The notes: generated from the sequence alone by a model not told the origin. Numbered from the stretch's first letter, positions 7,792 through 17,172 are shown. The stretch is DNA of 42,735 nucleotides from Tissierellia bacterium (GCA_030537815.1 JAUNVF010000020.1:1-42735); one strand, 5' to 3'. Made by a program: numbers and translations.

Positions 7792-9206
7792 GAATATTAT
7801 ATGTAGCTTCAGAGGCATATCCATTTATAAAAACAGGAGGTCTGGCAGATGTTGCCGGATCTTTGCCTCTTGCGTTAAATGAAAAGGGACAGGATGTAAG
7901 GGTAGTAATACCATTATTTAATCAAATAGATCAGGAATACAAAGAGGAGATGGAATTTGTAGATTACTATTATGTCGACTTGGATTGGAGACATCAATAT
8001 GTAGGTGTCTACAAATACAAACACGAAAATACAATCTTCTATTTTCTGGACAATGAGCAGTATTTTAATAGAAATAATGTTTACGGAGAGCTTGATGATG
8101 GCGAGAGATTTTTGTTCTTCTCTAAAGCAGTGACCATGCTTCCGAAGATAATAGATTTCAAACCAGATATTATTCATTCCAATGACTGGCATAGCGCTAT
8201 GGTTAATGTCTTTTGCAAGGACTTTGCAAAGGGCGATGAATACTATAGAGATATTAAATTGCTATTTACGATTCACAATTTAAAATACCAGGGGATGTTT
8301 CCACCTGATCTGCTAAAAATTTCAGGACTTTCGCCGGAGTACTTTAGCGAGGATGCCCTAAAGTTTTATGATGTCATAAATTTCATGAAAGGTGGAATTG
8401 TTTTTTCCGATGCATTTAATACGGTTTCAGGTTCTTATGCACTTGAGATAAAAAATTCTTATTTTGGCGAAGCTTTAGATGGAGTTATCAGGAGATATGA
8501 ATACAAATTATCAGGCATTGTGAATGGAATAGATTATAATCTATGGAATCCTGAAACAGATAAATTTATAGATTATCATTTTTCAGCCGATGATCTTGAA
8601 GGAAAGAAAGAAAATAAAATCGCATTACAGGAGATGTATGGCTTACCTGTGAGGGAGGATATCCCAATAATATCGATAATTTCCAGACTTGTCGAGATGA
8701 AAGGGCTGGACCTCGTTTCATATATACTAGATGAATTATTGTACGAAGATATACAATTCGTAGTCTTAGGTACGGGTGATCCCAAATATGAAGATATGTT
8801 AAAGTATTTCCAATGGAAATATCCACAAAAAGTGGCTGCTAGATTATATTATAATAATGATGAATCGCATAAAATATATGCGGGTAGTGATTTCTTGCTC
8901 ATGCCATCTCTGTCAGAGCCTTGCGGCGTTTCACAGCTCATAGCTATGAGATACGGAACTGTGCCGATAGTGAGAGAAGCGGGTGGATTGAAAGATACAG
9001 TTAAGCCCTTCTCAGACTTTAATCAGGACGGTACAGGATTTAGTTTTACTAATATAAATGCACATGATATGCTTTATACTATTAGGAGAGCAATTTCCTA
9101 TTATTATAGCTTAGATTTTGATACAATAAGAAGAAATGCAATGAATACTCAAAATAATTGGGAGGAGTCATCAAAAGCTTATATAGAATTGTATAAGAAA
9201 ATTTGA
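7788..9206 (+). CDS. glgA: glycogen synthase, ADP-glucose dependent (GT5)
   Basis: GlgA extends the non-reducing end of an alpha-1,4 glucan with glucose from ADP-glucose. The 472 residues show the N-terminal loop KTGGLADVAGSLP (about 16-28) that contacts the sugar nucleotide. HSNDWHSA, HNLKYQG and NGIDYNLWNP follow in the N-terminal Rossmann domain. The C-terminal domain has ISRLVEMKGLDL and the acidic ESCGVSQL-type motif, here SEPCGVSQL. The start overlaps the glgD stop by four bases, with AAAGG in front. Confidence 0.96.
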   Translation: MRILYVASEAYPFIKTGGLADVAGSLPLALNEKGQDVRVVIPLFNQIDQEYKEEMEFVDYYYVDLDWRHQYVGVYKYKHENTIFYFLDNEQYFNRNNVYGELDDGERFLFFSKAVTMLPKIIDFKPDIIHSNDWHSAMVNVFCKDFAKGDEYYRDIKLLFTIHNLKYQGMFPPDLLKISGLSPEYFSEDALKFYDVINFMKGGIVFSDAFNTVSGSYALEIKNSYFGEALDGVIRRYEYKLSGIVNGIDYNLWNPETDKFIDYHFSADDLEGKKENKIALQEMYGLPVREDIPIISIISRLVEMKGLDLVSYILDELLYEDIQFVVLGTGDPKYEDMLKYFQWKYPQKVAARLYYNNDESHKIYAGSDFLLMPSLSEPCGVSQLIAMRYGTVPIVREAGGLKDTVKPFSDFNQDGTGFSFTNINAHDMLYTIRRAISYYYSLDFDTIRRNAMNTQNNWEESSKAYIELYKKI

Positions 9207-9214
9207 TACAGATT

Positions 9215-11569
9215 ATGAAACTTTCCGTAAGTCAATTTAAAGATAAATTAATTAGTTATTTATATTCTATAACCGGTAAGGACTTGAGAACTGCCAATAA
9301 TGAAGATATGTATATGGCGATAAGTTATCTGCTTAGAGAGATAATCGGCATGAATTGGGAAGATTCAAAGATAAAATACAATAATTTAAAGACTGTATAT
9401 ATTCTATCCTTTGAATACCTCCCTGGGAAAATGCTGGAGAAGAATTTGCTTTACCTAGGACTAAGAGATATTGCAGAATCGGTTTTAGGAGAATTGGATT
9501 TTAAATTAGAAGATATCCTAGATATTGAAACAGAGCTGGGGATTGGTCATGGAAGCTTGGGCGCGATATGTGATTCATATCTCGATTCTTTGTCGACCAT
9601 GCAATTCCCCGGATTTGCTTATGGAATTAGATATGAAAGAGGACTGATGATACAGAAACTCGTAGATGGAATTCAAATAGAAGAGCCGGACAATTGGTTA
9701 AAGAAGACAAATGTATGGGAGTTAAAGAAATACTATAATTATGATATCGAATATAAGGATTTTCAAGTAAAAGCTCAGTCATTCGACTTTCCTTATATTG
9801 GATATGATAATAAATCAGTTAATACTATGCGCCTATGGAGTGCAGAGCCTAAAAATGATTTAAAATTTGATTCATTTTCTAAAGGCAATCTTCAAGAAGC
9901 ATATGATGAATATATAAAATCAAAGTCGATTTCAGAATTCTTATACCCTGATGACAGCACAAGAAAGGGAAAGAGATTTAGGCTTATGCAGGAATACTTC
10001 TATGTTTCTGCGAGTATAAAAGACATCATAAGAAGATATTTTAAATACAAGGGAAATATACTAAAATTGGGTGATAGGATTTGCATAGAAATCAATGATG
10101 TTCACCCAATATTAGCAATACCTGAGCTTATAAATATCTTGACTGTAGATTATGGTTTGAGTTATGAGATGAGTTTTAAAATCTCGTCAAAATTATTTAC
10201 TTACACCAATCATACAACATTATCAGAGTCATTTGAATTATGGGATATTTCATTGATAGAAGATGTAATCCCTCAATTAGTCAAGCCGATAAGGTATTTA
10301 GACGAATTATCGAGGAAGGAATTCAAGGAAATGGGCATTTCTGATGATGAAGTTTTTGAAATGGCGATTATTCAAAATTCCCATTTGAATTCCGTCAATT
10401 TGGCATCTTTTGTATCTAGGACTATAAATTCGCTATCGGACATGCACCAATACGTATTGTCCAAAGAAAACCTAAGGGGTTATTATAAGTATTATAAAGA
10501 TAAATTTATCGTAAAGAGGGGATCTATAAACCATAGAAGATGGTTACTAAAATCTAATAAAAAGCTGACTGATTTAATAAGTCAAACCATAGGGGATGAT
10601 TTTAAAAGGGATTCCAATAAGATGATTGAATTATTGGAATACAAAAATGACGGGATTTTATTAGATGAATTGGGAAGAATTAAATATGAGAATAAAAGAG
10701 AGGTCGCAGAATATTTAAAGAAAGAGTTGGGAATAAAGATAAATCCTTACTCTGTATTTGACATGCAGCTTTCTAGATTTCACGAGTATAAGAGACAGCT
10801 TTTAAATGCTTTTAAGATAGCTAGCGATTATTTTTTATTAAAAGAGAATTGCAATTATGATATAGTGCCTAGAACTTATTTCTTTGGCGGTAAAGCTCCT
10901 TCTAGTTACTATATAGCAAAAGAGATTATAGCTTTTATCAACTCATTGATGAAGGTCATCAATAATGATAGATTGATAAAAGATAAGATAAAAATAGTAT
11001 TTATTGAAAATTTAAATATATCAAAAACTGAATTTGCGATAAAAGCGGCGGATGTGAACGAAAGTCTTGCAACTGCATCAAAAGAATCAGCCAGTATGAG
11101 TACTTTGAAATTCATGATGAACGGCGCTATCACCATAGGTGTTTCGGATGGACTAAATAAAGAAATATTTTCTGATTTGGGCAGAGGAAATTATTTTGAA
11201 TTCGGTATATCTTCAGAAGAAGTCATGGAAAATGACAGAGGAGGATATAATGCTTATGAATACTATAATCAGTCACCTGAAATAAGAAATCTCATAAATA
11301 GATTAAATAATAAAAGCATGACAGAATTTCAGTATAATTTTAAACCAATATATAATATGCTGATAAAATACAATGATAGCTTTATGGTTTTGAGGGATTT
11401 TCTCTCATATAAAAAGGCTCAGGAAAGACTAGAAAAAAGATATAGAGATGAGGTTGGATGGAACGAGATGGCTTTAATCAATATTGCCAAATCCGGCAAA
11501 TATTCAAGCGATACTACAATGCTTGAATTTGCTGATATGGTATGGAGAATAAACAATGAAAATATATAA
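9215..11569 (+). CDS. glgP: divergent glycogen/starch phosphorylase homologue (GT35)
   Basis: The fold is clearly that of glycogen phosphorylase, which releases glucose-1-phosphate from chain ends with a PLP cofactor. Visible family motifs include SFEYLPGKMLEKNL, YGIRYERGL, TMRLWSAEP, EINDVHPILAIPEL, YTNHTTLSES, FHEYKRQLLN and LKFMMNGAITIG, in which K632 is the expected PLP lysine. The length of 784 residues is normal. Several usually fixed active-site positions differ, however: NHRRW with GS before it replaces NGITPRRW, and the PLP-phosphate loop reads ESASMSTLK rather than EASGTGNMK. I prefer the ATG at 9215. An upstream TTG at 9203 overlaps the glgA stop. Neither has a clear ribosome binding site. 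The enzyme may be altered or a regulator. Confidence 0.85.
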   Translation: MKLSVSQFKDKLISYLYSITGKDLRTANNEDMYMAISYLLREIIGMNWEDSKIKYNNLKTVYILSFEYLPGKMLEKNLLYLGLRDIAESVLGELDFKLEDILDIETELGIGHGSLGAICDSYLDSLSTMQFPGFAYGIRYERGLMIQKLVDGIQIEEPDNWLKKTNVWELKKYYNYDIEYKDFQVKAQSFDFPYIGYDNKSVNTMRLWSAEPKNDLKFDSFSKGNLQEAYDEYIKSKSISEFLYPDDSTRKGKRFRLMQEYFYVSASIKDIIRRYFKYKGNILKLGDRICIEINDVHPILAIPELINILTVDYGLSYEMSFKISSKLFTYTNHTTLSESFELWDISLIEDVIPQLVKPIRYLDELSRKEFKEMGISDDEVFEMAIIQNSHLNSVNLASFVSRTINSLSDMHQYVLSKENLRGYYKYYKDKFIVKRGSINHRRWLLKSNKKLTDLISQTIGDDFKRDSNKMIELLEYKNDGILLDELGRIKYENKREVAEYLKKELGIKINPYSVFDMQLSRFHEYKRQLLNAFKIASDYFLLKENCNYDIVPRTYFFGGKAPSSYYIAKEIIAFINSLMKVINNDRLIKDKIKIVFIENLNISKTEFAIKAADVNESLATASKESASMSTLKFMMNGAITIGVSDGLNKEIFSDLGRGNYFEFGISSEEVMENDRGGYNAYEYYNQSPEIRNLINRLNNKSMTEFQYNFKPIYNMLIKYNDSFMVLRDFLSYKKAQERLEKRYRDEVGWNEMALINIAKSGKYSSDTTMLEFADMVWRINNENI

Positions 11570-13421
11570 TATTCCTGAAGATGAAAAATTGGGCATGATA
11601 TATTCAAAGTCATCGACCGTCTTTAAAGTTTGGGCACCTGCTAGAAATAAGATAAGCCTATTGATATACGAGGAATATAATTCTGTTAGAAGAAGAAAAT
11701 ATCAAATGATTAAAGACGAAAAGGGGATATTTAAAGCTACAGTAGATGGAGATTTAGATGGACATTTTTACACTTATTTAATAGAAGATAAATACGAAGT
11801 AACTGATCCCTATTCAGTTGCTTGTTCAATTAATAGTGAAAAATCTGCCATCGTAGATTTAGCATCCACTGACCCCTTGGGTTTTAGAAATCATAAAGCA
11901 CCTGATAATAATTACAAGGATGCTATTATTTATGAAGTTCATGTCAAAGACTACTCGATAGATATCAGTTCGGGAACTTTGAATAGGGGAAAATACACTG
12001 GTCTAGTTGACAGGAATTCAAATTATAAAGACTATAGTACCGGACTCAAGCATTTAAAAGATCTTGGCGTCACTCATGTGCATCTAATGCCTATAGCAGA
12101 TTTTATAACTGTAAGAGAAGAAAATGAAAAATTTTTTAGCATAGATAATTATAATTGGGGATATGATCCGGAGCTGTATAATGTGCCAGAAGGGACTTAT
12201 GCTACCGAACCGAGAGATCCTAAGAATAGGATAAAAGAACTTAAAGAACTTATTATGGCACTCCATCAAGAAGGCATTTCAGTAGTTTTAGATGTGGTAT
12301 ACAATCATACTTATAGGAGTGCTGATTCAAATTTTAATACCATAATGCCTATGTACTATTACAGATCTTTCAATGGAGGTTTCTCAAATGGATCGGGATG
12401 TGGCAACGAATTTGCTTCCGAGCGGAATCTAGCGAGAAAATTTATAATCGATTCTCTTAAATATTGGCAGAGCGAATATAGAGTTGATGGGTTCAGATTT
12501 GACCTTATGGCATTGATAGATAGAAAGACGATTTACAAAGCGGTAGAGGAACTTAGGAAGGCGGATCCCAATACTTTGATTTATGGTGAGCCTTGGGCAG
12601 CACAAAGCTCTCCCTTGCCATTGGAAGAGATGACGGGCTTCGGCTCGCAAAAAAATAAGAATTACGCTTTATTTAATCCCTTCTATAGAGATGCTTTAAA
12701 GGGAGAGGGAGATAATCCGAATCGAGGATTTCTTCAGGGAGACCATAATTATAAAAATGCTGTAGAAACCGGAATACTAGGATCTATAGATTATGATGAG
12801 ACTCATAAAGGTTTTTGTTCAGAACCAGATGAGACAATTAATTATTATAATTCTCATGATAATCTAATAATAACAGATAAACTAAAATTATGGTTTGGTG
12901 ATATAGTAGAGATACCCGAAATCGCAGCATTAGCTACATCTATAATCATGACCAGTCAGGGAATACCATTTATACATGCAGGAAATGAATTCCTCAGAGA
13001 TAAAAAACTCGTGAGAAATAGTTATAAATCTGATCTTACTGTAAATGGAATTAATTGGTCATTAAAAGAAAAGTATTTTGACTTATTTAATTATACAAAA
13101 GATATTATCGAGATTAGAAAAGAAATGAATTGCTTTAGTTTAAGCGCAGAAGAGATAAGAAAGAATATCAGACTAATTCCTGACTTACCTGATAGGATTA
13201 TAGCCTATGAGATCAATTCAGACTTTAAATATTTGATAGTGCATAATAGCGGATGGGATGATTATATATTAGATTTAAGTAAAATTAAGTCAAATTCCAA
13301 AAAAATAGATAGAGAATTTGAGTATAGTATAATTTTTGATAAAAGCGGGAAAACAAATATGAGACAGAGCACGAAACTCTTAAATACAAAGAGGATATCG
13401 ACAACCATAATAAGGTATTGA
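11556..13421 (+). CDS. pulA: type I pullulanase, glycogen debranching enzyme
   Basis: This is a 621-residue GH13 enzyme that hydrolyses alpha-1,6 branches. An N-terminal CBM48-like domain (about 15-95) has the motif FKVWAPA. The type I pullulanase signature NWGYDPELY lies near residue 200. The expected catalytic residues are D316 (in FRFDLMAL), E345 (in YGEPWAA) and the HD pair at 434-435 (in SHDNLI). No signal peptide is present, so it acts inside the cell on stored glycogen. The ATG lies inside the end of glgP (14-base overlap), eight bases after a GGAG. The product complements the phosphorylase, which cannot pass branch points. Confidence 0.94.
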   Translation: MKIYNIPEDEKLGMIYSKSSTVFKVWAPARNKISLLIYEEYNSVRRRKYQMIKDEKGIFKATVDGDLDGHFYTYLIEDKYEVTDPYSVACSINSEKSAIVDLASTDPLGFRNHKAPDNNYKDAIIYEVHVKDYSIDISSGTLNRGKYTGLVDRNSNYKDYSTGLKHLKDLGVTHVHLMPIADFITVREENEKFFSIDNYNWGYDPELYNVPEGTYATEPRDPKNRIKELKELIMALHQEGISVVLDVVYNHTYRSADSNFNTIMPMYYYRSFNGGFSNGSGCGNEFASERNLARKFIIDSLKYWQSEYRVDGFRFDLMALIDRKTIYKAVEELRKADPNTLIYGEPWAAQSSPLPLEEMTGFGSQKNKNYALFNPFYRDALKGEGDNPNRGFLQGDHNYKNAVETGILGSIDYDETHKGFCSEPDETINYYNSHDNLIITDKLKLWFGDIVEIPEIAALATSIIMTSQGIPFIHAGNEFLRDKKLVRNSYKSDLTVNGINWSLKEKYFDLFNYTKDIIEIRKEMNCFSLSAEEIRKNIRLIPDLPDRIIAYEINSDFKYLIVHNSGWDDYILDLSKIKSNSKKIDREFEYSIIFDKSGKTNMRQSTKLLNTKRISTTIIRY

Positions 13422-13423
13422 TT

Positions 13424-14014
13424 ATGAAATACTCTTTGAAAAATCCTGGAATTTTAAATATATCAGAAGGTGTATTTGGCGGTGACCAAGCTTGGTTTAG
13501 CGATGAAAGAAATCCATTTTCAAAAAGAGGCTGTGGGATAATTGGAGCTGCAAATACTATAATTTATCTGGCATTTACGCGAGATGAATACAGGGCGCTT
13601 TATCCATTTGAATATATCAATAAGAATAATTATATTAGATTTATGAATATACTGAGCTATTATATCAGGCCGAGTATAATGGGAATACCGTCGATAGGAA
13701 TATTGAATAGAGGAATCAATTCCTATACTAAAGAAAAAAATATAATCTTAAATAATCAAAAATTAATTAAATGCAGCAATAAATTGGAGATAATGGATTT
13801 TATAATCAGCGCTTTACAAAAAGATACGCCTGTATTATCTGTAAACTGGAATCATCGGAGAAAAATTCTAAGTTACCATTGGATAACTATAACGAGATTG
13901 GAAATGAAAAATGATTGGAAATTAGGCTTTTCCAGTTGGGGTAAATACTATAGTATGGATTTAAAGGATTTTATATACAATAATCTATACAATGGAATGA
14001 TGTATTATTATTGA
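13424..14014 (+). CDS. C39/papain-like cysteine peptidase homologue, function unknown
   Basis: This 196-residue protein has no close match that I can name. It has a plausible cysteine-peptidase layout: GCGIIGAANTI with C37 at the start of a helix, SYHWITITRLE with H152, and then GFSSWGKYYSMDL near 168-180, which would supply the third residue. No signal peptide or membrane segment is visible, so it is probably cytosolic. I chose the ATG at 13424 because AAGG lies eight bases before it; the TTG at 13418 overlaps the pulA stop. It sits between pullulanase and phosphoglucomutase in a tight operon. A peptidase-like protein is unexpected there, and it might process or bind a glycogen enzyme. That is speculation. 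Confidence 0.6.
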   Translation: MKYSLKNPGILNISEGVFGGDQAWFSDERNPFSKRGCGIIGAANTIIYLAFTRDEYRALYPFEYINKNNYIRFMNILSYYIRPSIMGIPSIGILNRGINSYTKEKNIILNNQKLIKCSNKLEIMDFIISALQKDTPVLSVNWNHRRKILSYHWITITRLEMKNDWKLGFSSWGKYYSMDLKDFIYNNLYNGMMYYY

Positions 14015-14030
14015 CAAATAGGAGGCAGAC

Positions 14031-15719
14031 ATGGACTACAAAAAGAAATATGAAGAATGGGTCAATGGAGATTCTTTTGATCAGGAAACTAAAGATGAAC
14101 TATTGGCAATAAAAGACGAAGATGAAATCGAGGATAGATTTTATCAGAATTTGGAATTTGGTACTGCAGGTCTAAGAGGTAAAATCGGAGCCGGTACCAA
14201 TAGGATGAATAAATACACAGTAGGGCTTACAACTCAGGGATTTGCCGAGGCCATCCTCAAGAGGGGTGAAGATGCTGCTAAAAGAGGCGTGTCTATATGC
14301 TATGATGTCAGACATAAATCTAAGGAATTTGCGGAGCTGACAGCATCGATATTTGCAGCAAATGGAATCAAGGTATATCTCTATAGAGATATAAATCCGA
14401 CGCCTATATTATCTTATACGATAAGGTATTTTAAAAATATCGCAGGAGTTATGGTTACAGCAAGCCATAACCCAAGGGATTATAATGGATACAAGGCATA
14501 CTGGGAGGAAGGTTCGCAGATACTTGAGGATCTGGCAAAGGAAATACTAGATAATATAAATGATTTGGGTGGTTATGACAAGATCAAAAAGATTCCTTTT
14601 GAAGAAGGACTTGAAAAAGGCATTATTGAATATATAAAAGACGAGGTATACGAATCTTATATACAAGATGTTTTAAATTATACGATTAATGAAGATATAG
14701 ATAAGGATATAAAAATCGTATATTCAGCATTAAATGGAACAGGTAGCGTTCCAGTAAAAGATATTTTACACAGAAGAGGATTTAATAATATTTATATAGT
14801 TGAAGAGCAGGATAAGCCCGATCCCGATTTTACTACCGTAGGTTATCCGAATCCTGAAGATCCAAAAGCATTTTCATATGCAATTGAGCTGGGCAAAAAA
14901 CATGATGCCGATCTTTTGTTAGCAACAGACCCTGACTGCGATAGGGCGGCTATAGAAGTTAGAGACGAGGAAGGGAATTACCAATTTTTAAATGGAAATA
15001 AGATAGGGGCACTTCTCATAAATTATATATTGGAACAATTGAGTGAAAAGGGAAAACTACCCGAGAATGCAGTTATTGTCAAGTCTATAGTTACCGGTGA
15101 CTTATCTAAGGCAATAGCGGGAAAATACGGAGTAGAGGTAGTCGAGACATTGACAGGATTCAAGAATATCAGTGGTAAAGCCAATGAATACGATAAGACA
15201 GGAGAAAAAGTATTCTTGTTCGGATATGAAGAAAGTATTGGATACACTTATGGGGATTCTGTAAGAGATAAAGATGCTGTAAATTCATCTATGATGATTG
15301 CAGAGATGGCAGGATTTTATAAGAAGAAAGGGAAAAGTCTGCTCGATGTTTTAAATGATTTGTACGAAGAATACGGCTATTATAATGAAGAGCTTTTATC
15401 TATAGTTCTCGATGGTCTTGACGGTAAGGAAAAGATAGAGAGGATAATGAAAGATTTTAGAAAGAATCCACTTGAGAATATAGGCGATATGAAATTAGTT
15501 AAAGTAATCGACTATTTAAATGACGATACCGGTAATCCAAAGTCAAATGTTTTAAAATGCTTTTACGATGACGGTTCATGGTTTGCACTAAGGCCTTCAG
15601 GAACCGAGCCAAAAATAAAATTATATATTTATACCAAAGCGGATAATTTTGAAAAGAGCGAAGAAAAAATAGAAGATATCAAAAAATCAGGACAGGATAG
15701 AATAGATTCAGTTGAATAG
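14031..15719 (+). CDS. pgcA: alpha-D-phosphohexomutase (phosphoglucomutase/phosphomannomutase)
   Basis: This enzyme interconverts glucose-1-phosphate and glucose-6-phosphate, linking glycogen turnover to glycolysis. The 562 residues carry all four family sites in order. The phosphoserine loop TASHNP has catalytic S145, and the metal loop TDPDCDR has D300, D302 and D304. The sugar-binding loop is GYEESIGY, and the phosphate-binding loop RPSGTEPK lies near the C-terminus. The length fits the long PgcA-type subgroup of Firmicutes. AGGAGG precedes the ATG. It is the last gene of the glycogen operon and is followed by a strong terminator. Confidence 0.95.
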   Translation: MDYKKKYEEWVNGDSFDQETKDELLAIKDEDEIEDRFYQNLEFGTAGLRGKIGAGTNRMNKYTVGLTTQGFAEAILKRGEDAAKRGVSICYDVRHKSKEFAELTASIFAANGIKVYLYRDINPTPILSYTIRYFKNIAGVMVTASHNPRDYNGYKAYWEEGSQILEDLAKEILDNINDLGGYDKIKKIPFEEGLEKGIIEYIKDEVYESYIQDVLNYTINEDIDKDIKIVYSALNGTGSVPVKDILHRRGFNNIYIVEEQDKPDPDFTTVGYPNPEDPKAFSYAIELGKKHDADLLLATDPDCDRAAIEVRDEEGNYQFLNGNKIGALLINYILEQLSEKGKLPENAVIVKSIVTGDLSKAIAGKYGVEVVETLTGFKNISGKANEYDKTGEKVFLFGYEESIGYTYGDSVRDKDAVNSSMMIAEMAGFYKKKGKSLLDVLNDLYEEYGYYNEELLSIVLDGLDGKEKIERIMKDFRKNPLENIGDMKLVKVIDYLNDDTGNPKSNVLKCFYDDGSWFALRPSGTEPKIKLYIYTKADNFEKSEEKIEDIKKSGQDRIDSVE

Positions 15720-15752
15720 ATTTCATGAATTCACTTTTAATGAAAAATCAAA

Positions 15753-15781
15753 GGGCGCCCAATTGGCGCCCGATAATTTTT
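15753..15781. terminator. bidirectional terminator after the glycogen operon
   Basis: GGGCGCC (15753-15759), loop CAATT and GGCGCCC (15765-15771) form a 7-bp all-GC stem with a T-rich stretch on the plus side and A-rich bases on the other. It serves the convergent pgcA and the minus-strand gene ending at 15785. Confidence 0.85.
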
Positions 15782-15784
15782 GAA

Positions 15785-16291
15785 TTAATTAAATTCTCTC
15801 GGAGTTTCTTCTTTAACGATTTTACCTGCATCATTATAGGAAACTCTGTTTACATTGATTAGATATGGTACATCATCTATCTTTCTACATTCTAAAAGAG
15901 TTACAACCTTAGACTTGTCTCCTGTTTCCTTTAAACCTTTTTTCATTATTTTCATAATTGAATAAGGATGCTCAGGTTCTTTTAGAGTAACGAATGAAGC
16001 ATTTTCTTTATTGAATGCCTTTTGGATTATTCCTTCAAAGTCAACTCCCTCAAGACCAGGGATTAGATAGTATTTTGCGTCCTTATCTACAGACTCTTCA
16101 TTCTTAACTTGTACTGTGTCGTATTGGCCTTTAGCTATAGCCATACATGTAGCCATAAATACCCTTACCCCAGCGGATCTATGTCCTGAAATAATTAAAG
16201 ATTCACCGTTTTTGATGGCTTCTTCAATATAATTAGCTTGATCCTCAGTGATAAATCCAGTGTCTACATTCTTTTTCAACATTGCATGCAT
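15785..16291 (-). CDS. protein of unknown function with a degenerate P-loop
   Basis: I do not recognise a named family. The 168 residues start with a helical segment, then an ESLIISGHRSAGVR stretch (about 30-43) that looks like the Walker A region of CpaF/GspE-type secretion ATPases with GKT replaced by AGVR. A hydrophobic helix MATCMAIA follows, and the rest is mixed alpha/beta with no Walker B. ATP hydrolysis is therefore unlikely. The ATG follows AGGAGG by eight bases. The gene stands alone, with a 5' hairpin in its leader. It may be a stand-alone remnant of an ATPase fold that now binds another ligand. Confidence 0.65.
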   Translation of the reverse strand: MHAMLKKNVDTGFITEDQANYIEEAIKNGESLIISGHRSAGVRVFMATCMAIAKGQYDTVQVKNEESVDKDAKYYLIPGLEGVDFEGIIQKAFNKENASFVTLKEPEHPYSIMKIMKKGLKETGDKSKVVTLLECRKIDDVPYLINVNRVSYNDAGKIVKEETPREFN

Positions 16292-16336
16292 GTCAAATAC
16301 CTCCTTGTTTTTTGAAAATCCTCAAAATAGTATAAA

Positions 16337-16378
16337 GGAGTCAATAATTATTTCTCGACTCCAATCGTCTTAATTATA
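16337..16378 (-). promoter_or_regulatory. -10 box and 5' leader hairpin of the P-loop-like gene
   Basis: On the minus strand a perfect TATAAT (16378-16373) is followed by a hairpin with arms GGAGTC and GACTCC (16362-16337) at or just after the expected transcript start. The -35 box is weak. The hairpin could protect the 5' end of the mRNA or bind a regulator. Confidence 0.4.
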
Positions 16379-16438
16379 CAACATATTTGCAATTAAATAA
16401 AGAGTGAAGTATTATTAATATAATATCTTTTTATTTCG

Positions 16439-16467
16439 TTTACATATTCATGACAATAAAGTATCTA
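16439..16467 (+). promoter_or_regulatory. sigma-A type promoter of xpt
   Basis: TTTACA (16439-16444) and TATCTA (16462-16467) are separated by 17 bases. The leader would be only about 50 bases, and no purine riboswitch core can be seen in it, unlike in many Bacilli and Clostridia. Confidence 0.5.
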
Positions 16468-16525
16468 ATTTTCATGCGGATTATTGAAGTGAAAAGATTA
16501 AAAATAAACTTGATCGGAGGAATAA

Positions 16526-17095
16526 ATGGAAGAGCTTAAAAAGTATATAATCGAAAAGGGCACAATTATAAATAATAATATTTTAAAAGTAGACAGTTTT
16601 ATAAATCATATGATTGACCCTCTCTTATTTATGCATATGGGTGAGGAATACTACAAATACTTTAAAGATAGGGGAATCAATAAAATTCTGACGATTGAGG
16701 TTTCAGGCATCGGGCTTGCTGTAGCGGCGGGTTATATATTTAATGTACCTGTTTTATTCGCCAAAAAGACAATATCAAAGACATTGTCTGATGACTGTTA
16801 TGAGACAAAGGTTCATTCCTTTACAAAAAAAACAGATTATACAGTTAGAGTTGATAAGAGATTGATCGACGAGAACGACAATCTACTGATCATAGATGAT
16901 TTTCTGGCTAATGGTGAGGCGATAAAGGGACTTATAGATATTGCAAATCAAGCTGGAGCTGAAGTTAAAGGAATTGGGATCGCGATAGAAAAGGGATTTC
17001 AAAAAGGTGGAAAGAATCTCAGAGAGATGGGATATGATGTAAAAAGCCTTGCTATAATACAAGAGTTCAAAGATGATCAAGTAGTATTCGGTTAG
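16526..17095 (+). CDS. xpt: xanthine phosphoribosyltransferase
   Basis: Xpt salvages xanthine by joining it to PRPP to give XMP. The 189 residues are the normal length. The PRPP-binding loop is clear as LLIIDDFLANGEAIKGL (about 117-133), and KVDSFINHMIDP near the N-terminus is typical of the Xpt subfamily rather than Hpt or Apt. CGGAGG precedes the ATG. The gene is monocistronic, with its own promoter and a strong terminator. Confidence 0.93.
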   Translation: MEELKKYIIEKGTIINNNILKVDSFINHMIDPLLFMHMGEEYYKYFKDRGINKILTIEVSGIGLAVAAGYIFNVPVLFAKKTISKTLSDDCYETKVHSFTKKTDYTVRVDKRLIDENDNLLIIDDFLANGEAIKGLIDIANQAGAEVKGIGIAIEKGFQKGGKNLREMGYDVKSLAIIQEFKDDQVVFG

Positions 17096-17100
17096 GTAAA

Positions 17101-17131
17101 GGGCGATCAGATTTTTCTGATCGCCCTTTTA
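17101..17131. terminator. bidirectional terminator between xpt and sdaAA
   Basis: GGGCGATCAGA (17101-17111), loop TTTT and TCTGATCGCCC (17116-17126) form an 11-bp perfect stem with T residues after it and A residues before it. It ends both convergent transcripts. Confidence 0.93.
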
Positions 17132-17172
17132 TTTAATTTATCTTGATTTTATAGATATAGATTTCATTCCAA

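Noticed and set aside
9203-9214. TTG at 9203 as start of glgP
   Set aside because: It is possible because it overlaps the glgA stop, but it has no ribosome binding site and an ATG follows four codons later. The choice is not firm.
16380-16525. Purine riboswitch expected upstream of xpt
   Set aside because: The leader is only about 50 bases and the conserved loop and junction sequences of the purine aptamer are absent.
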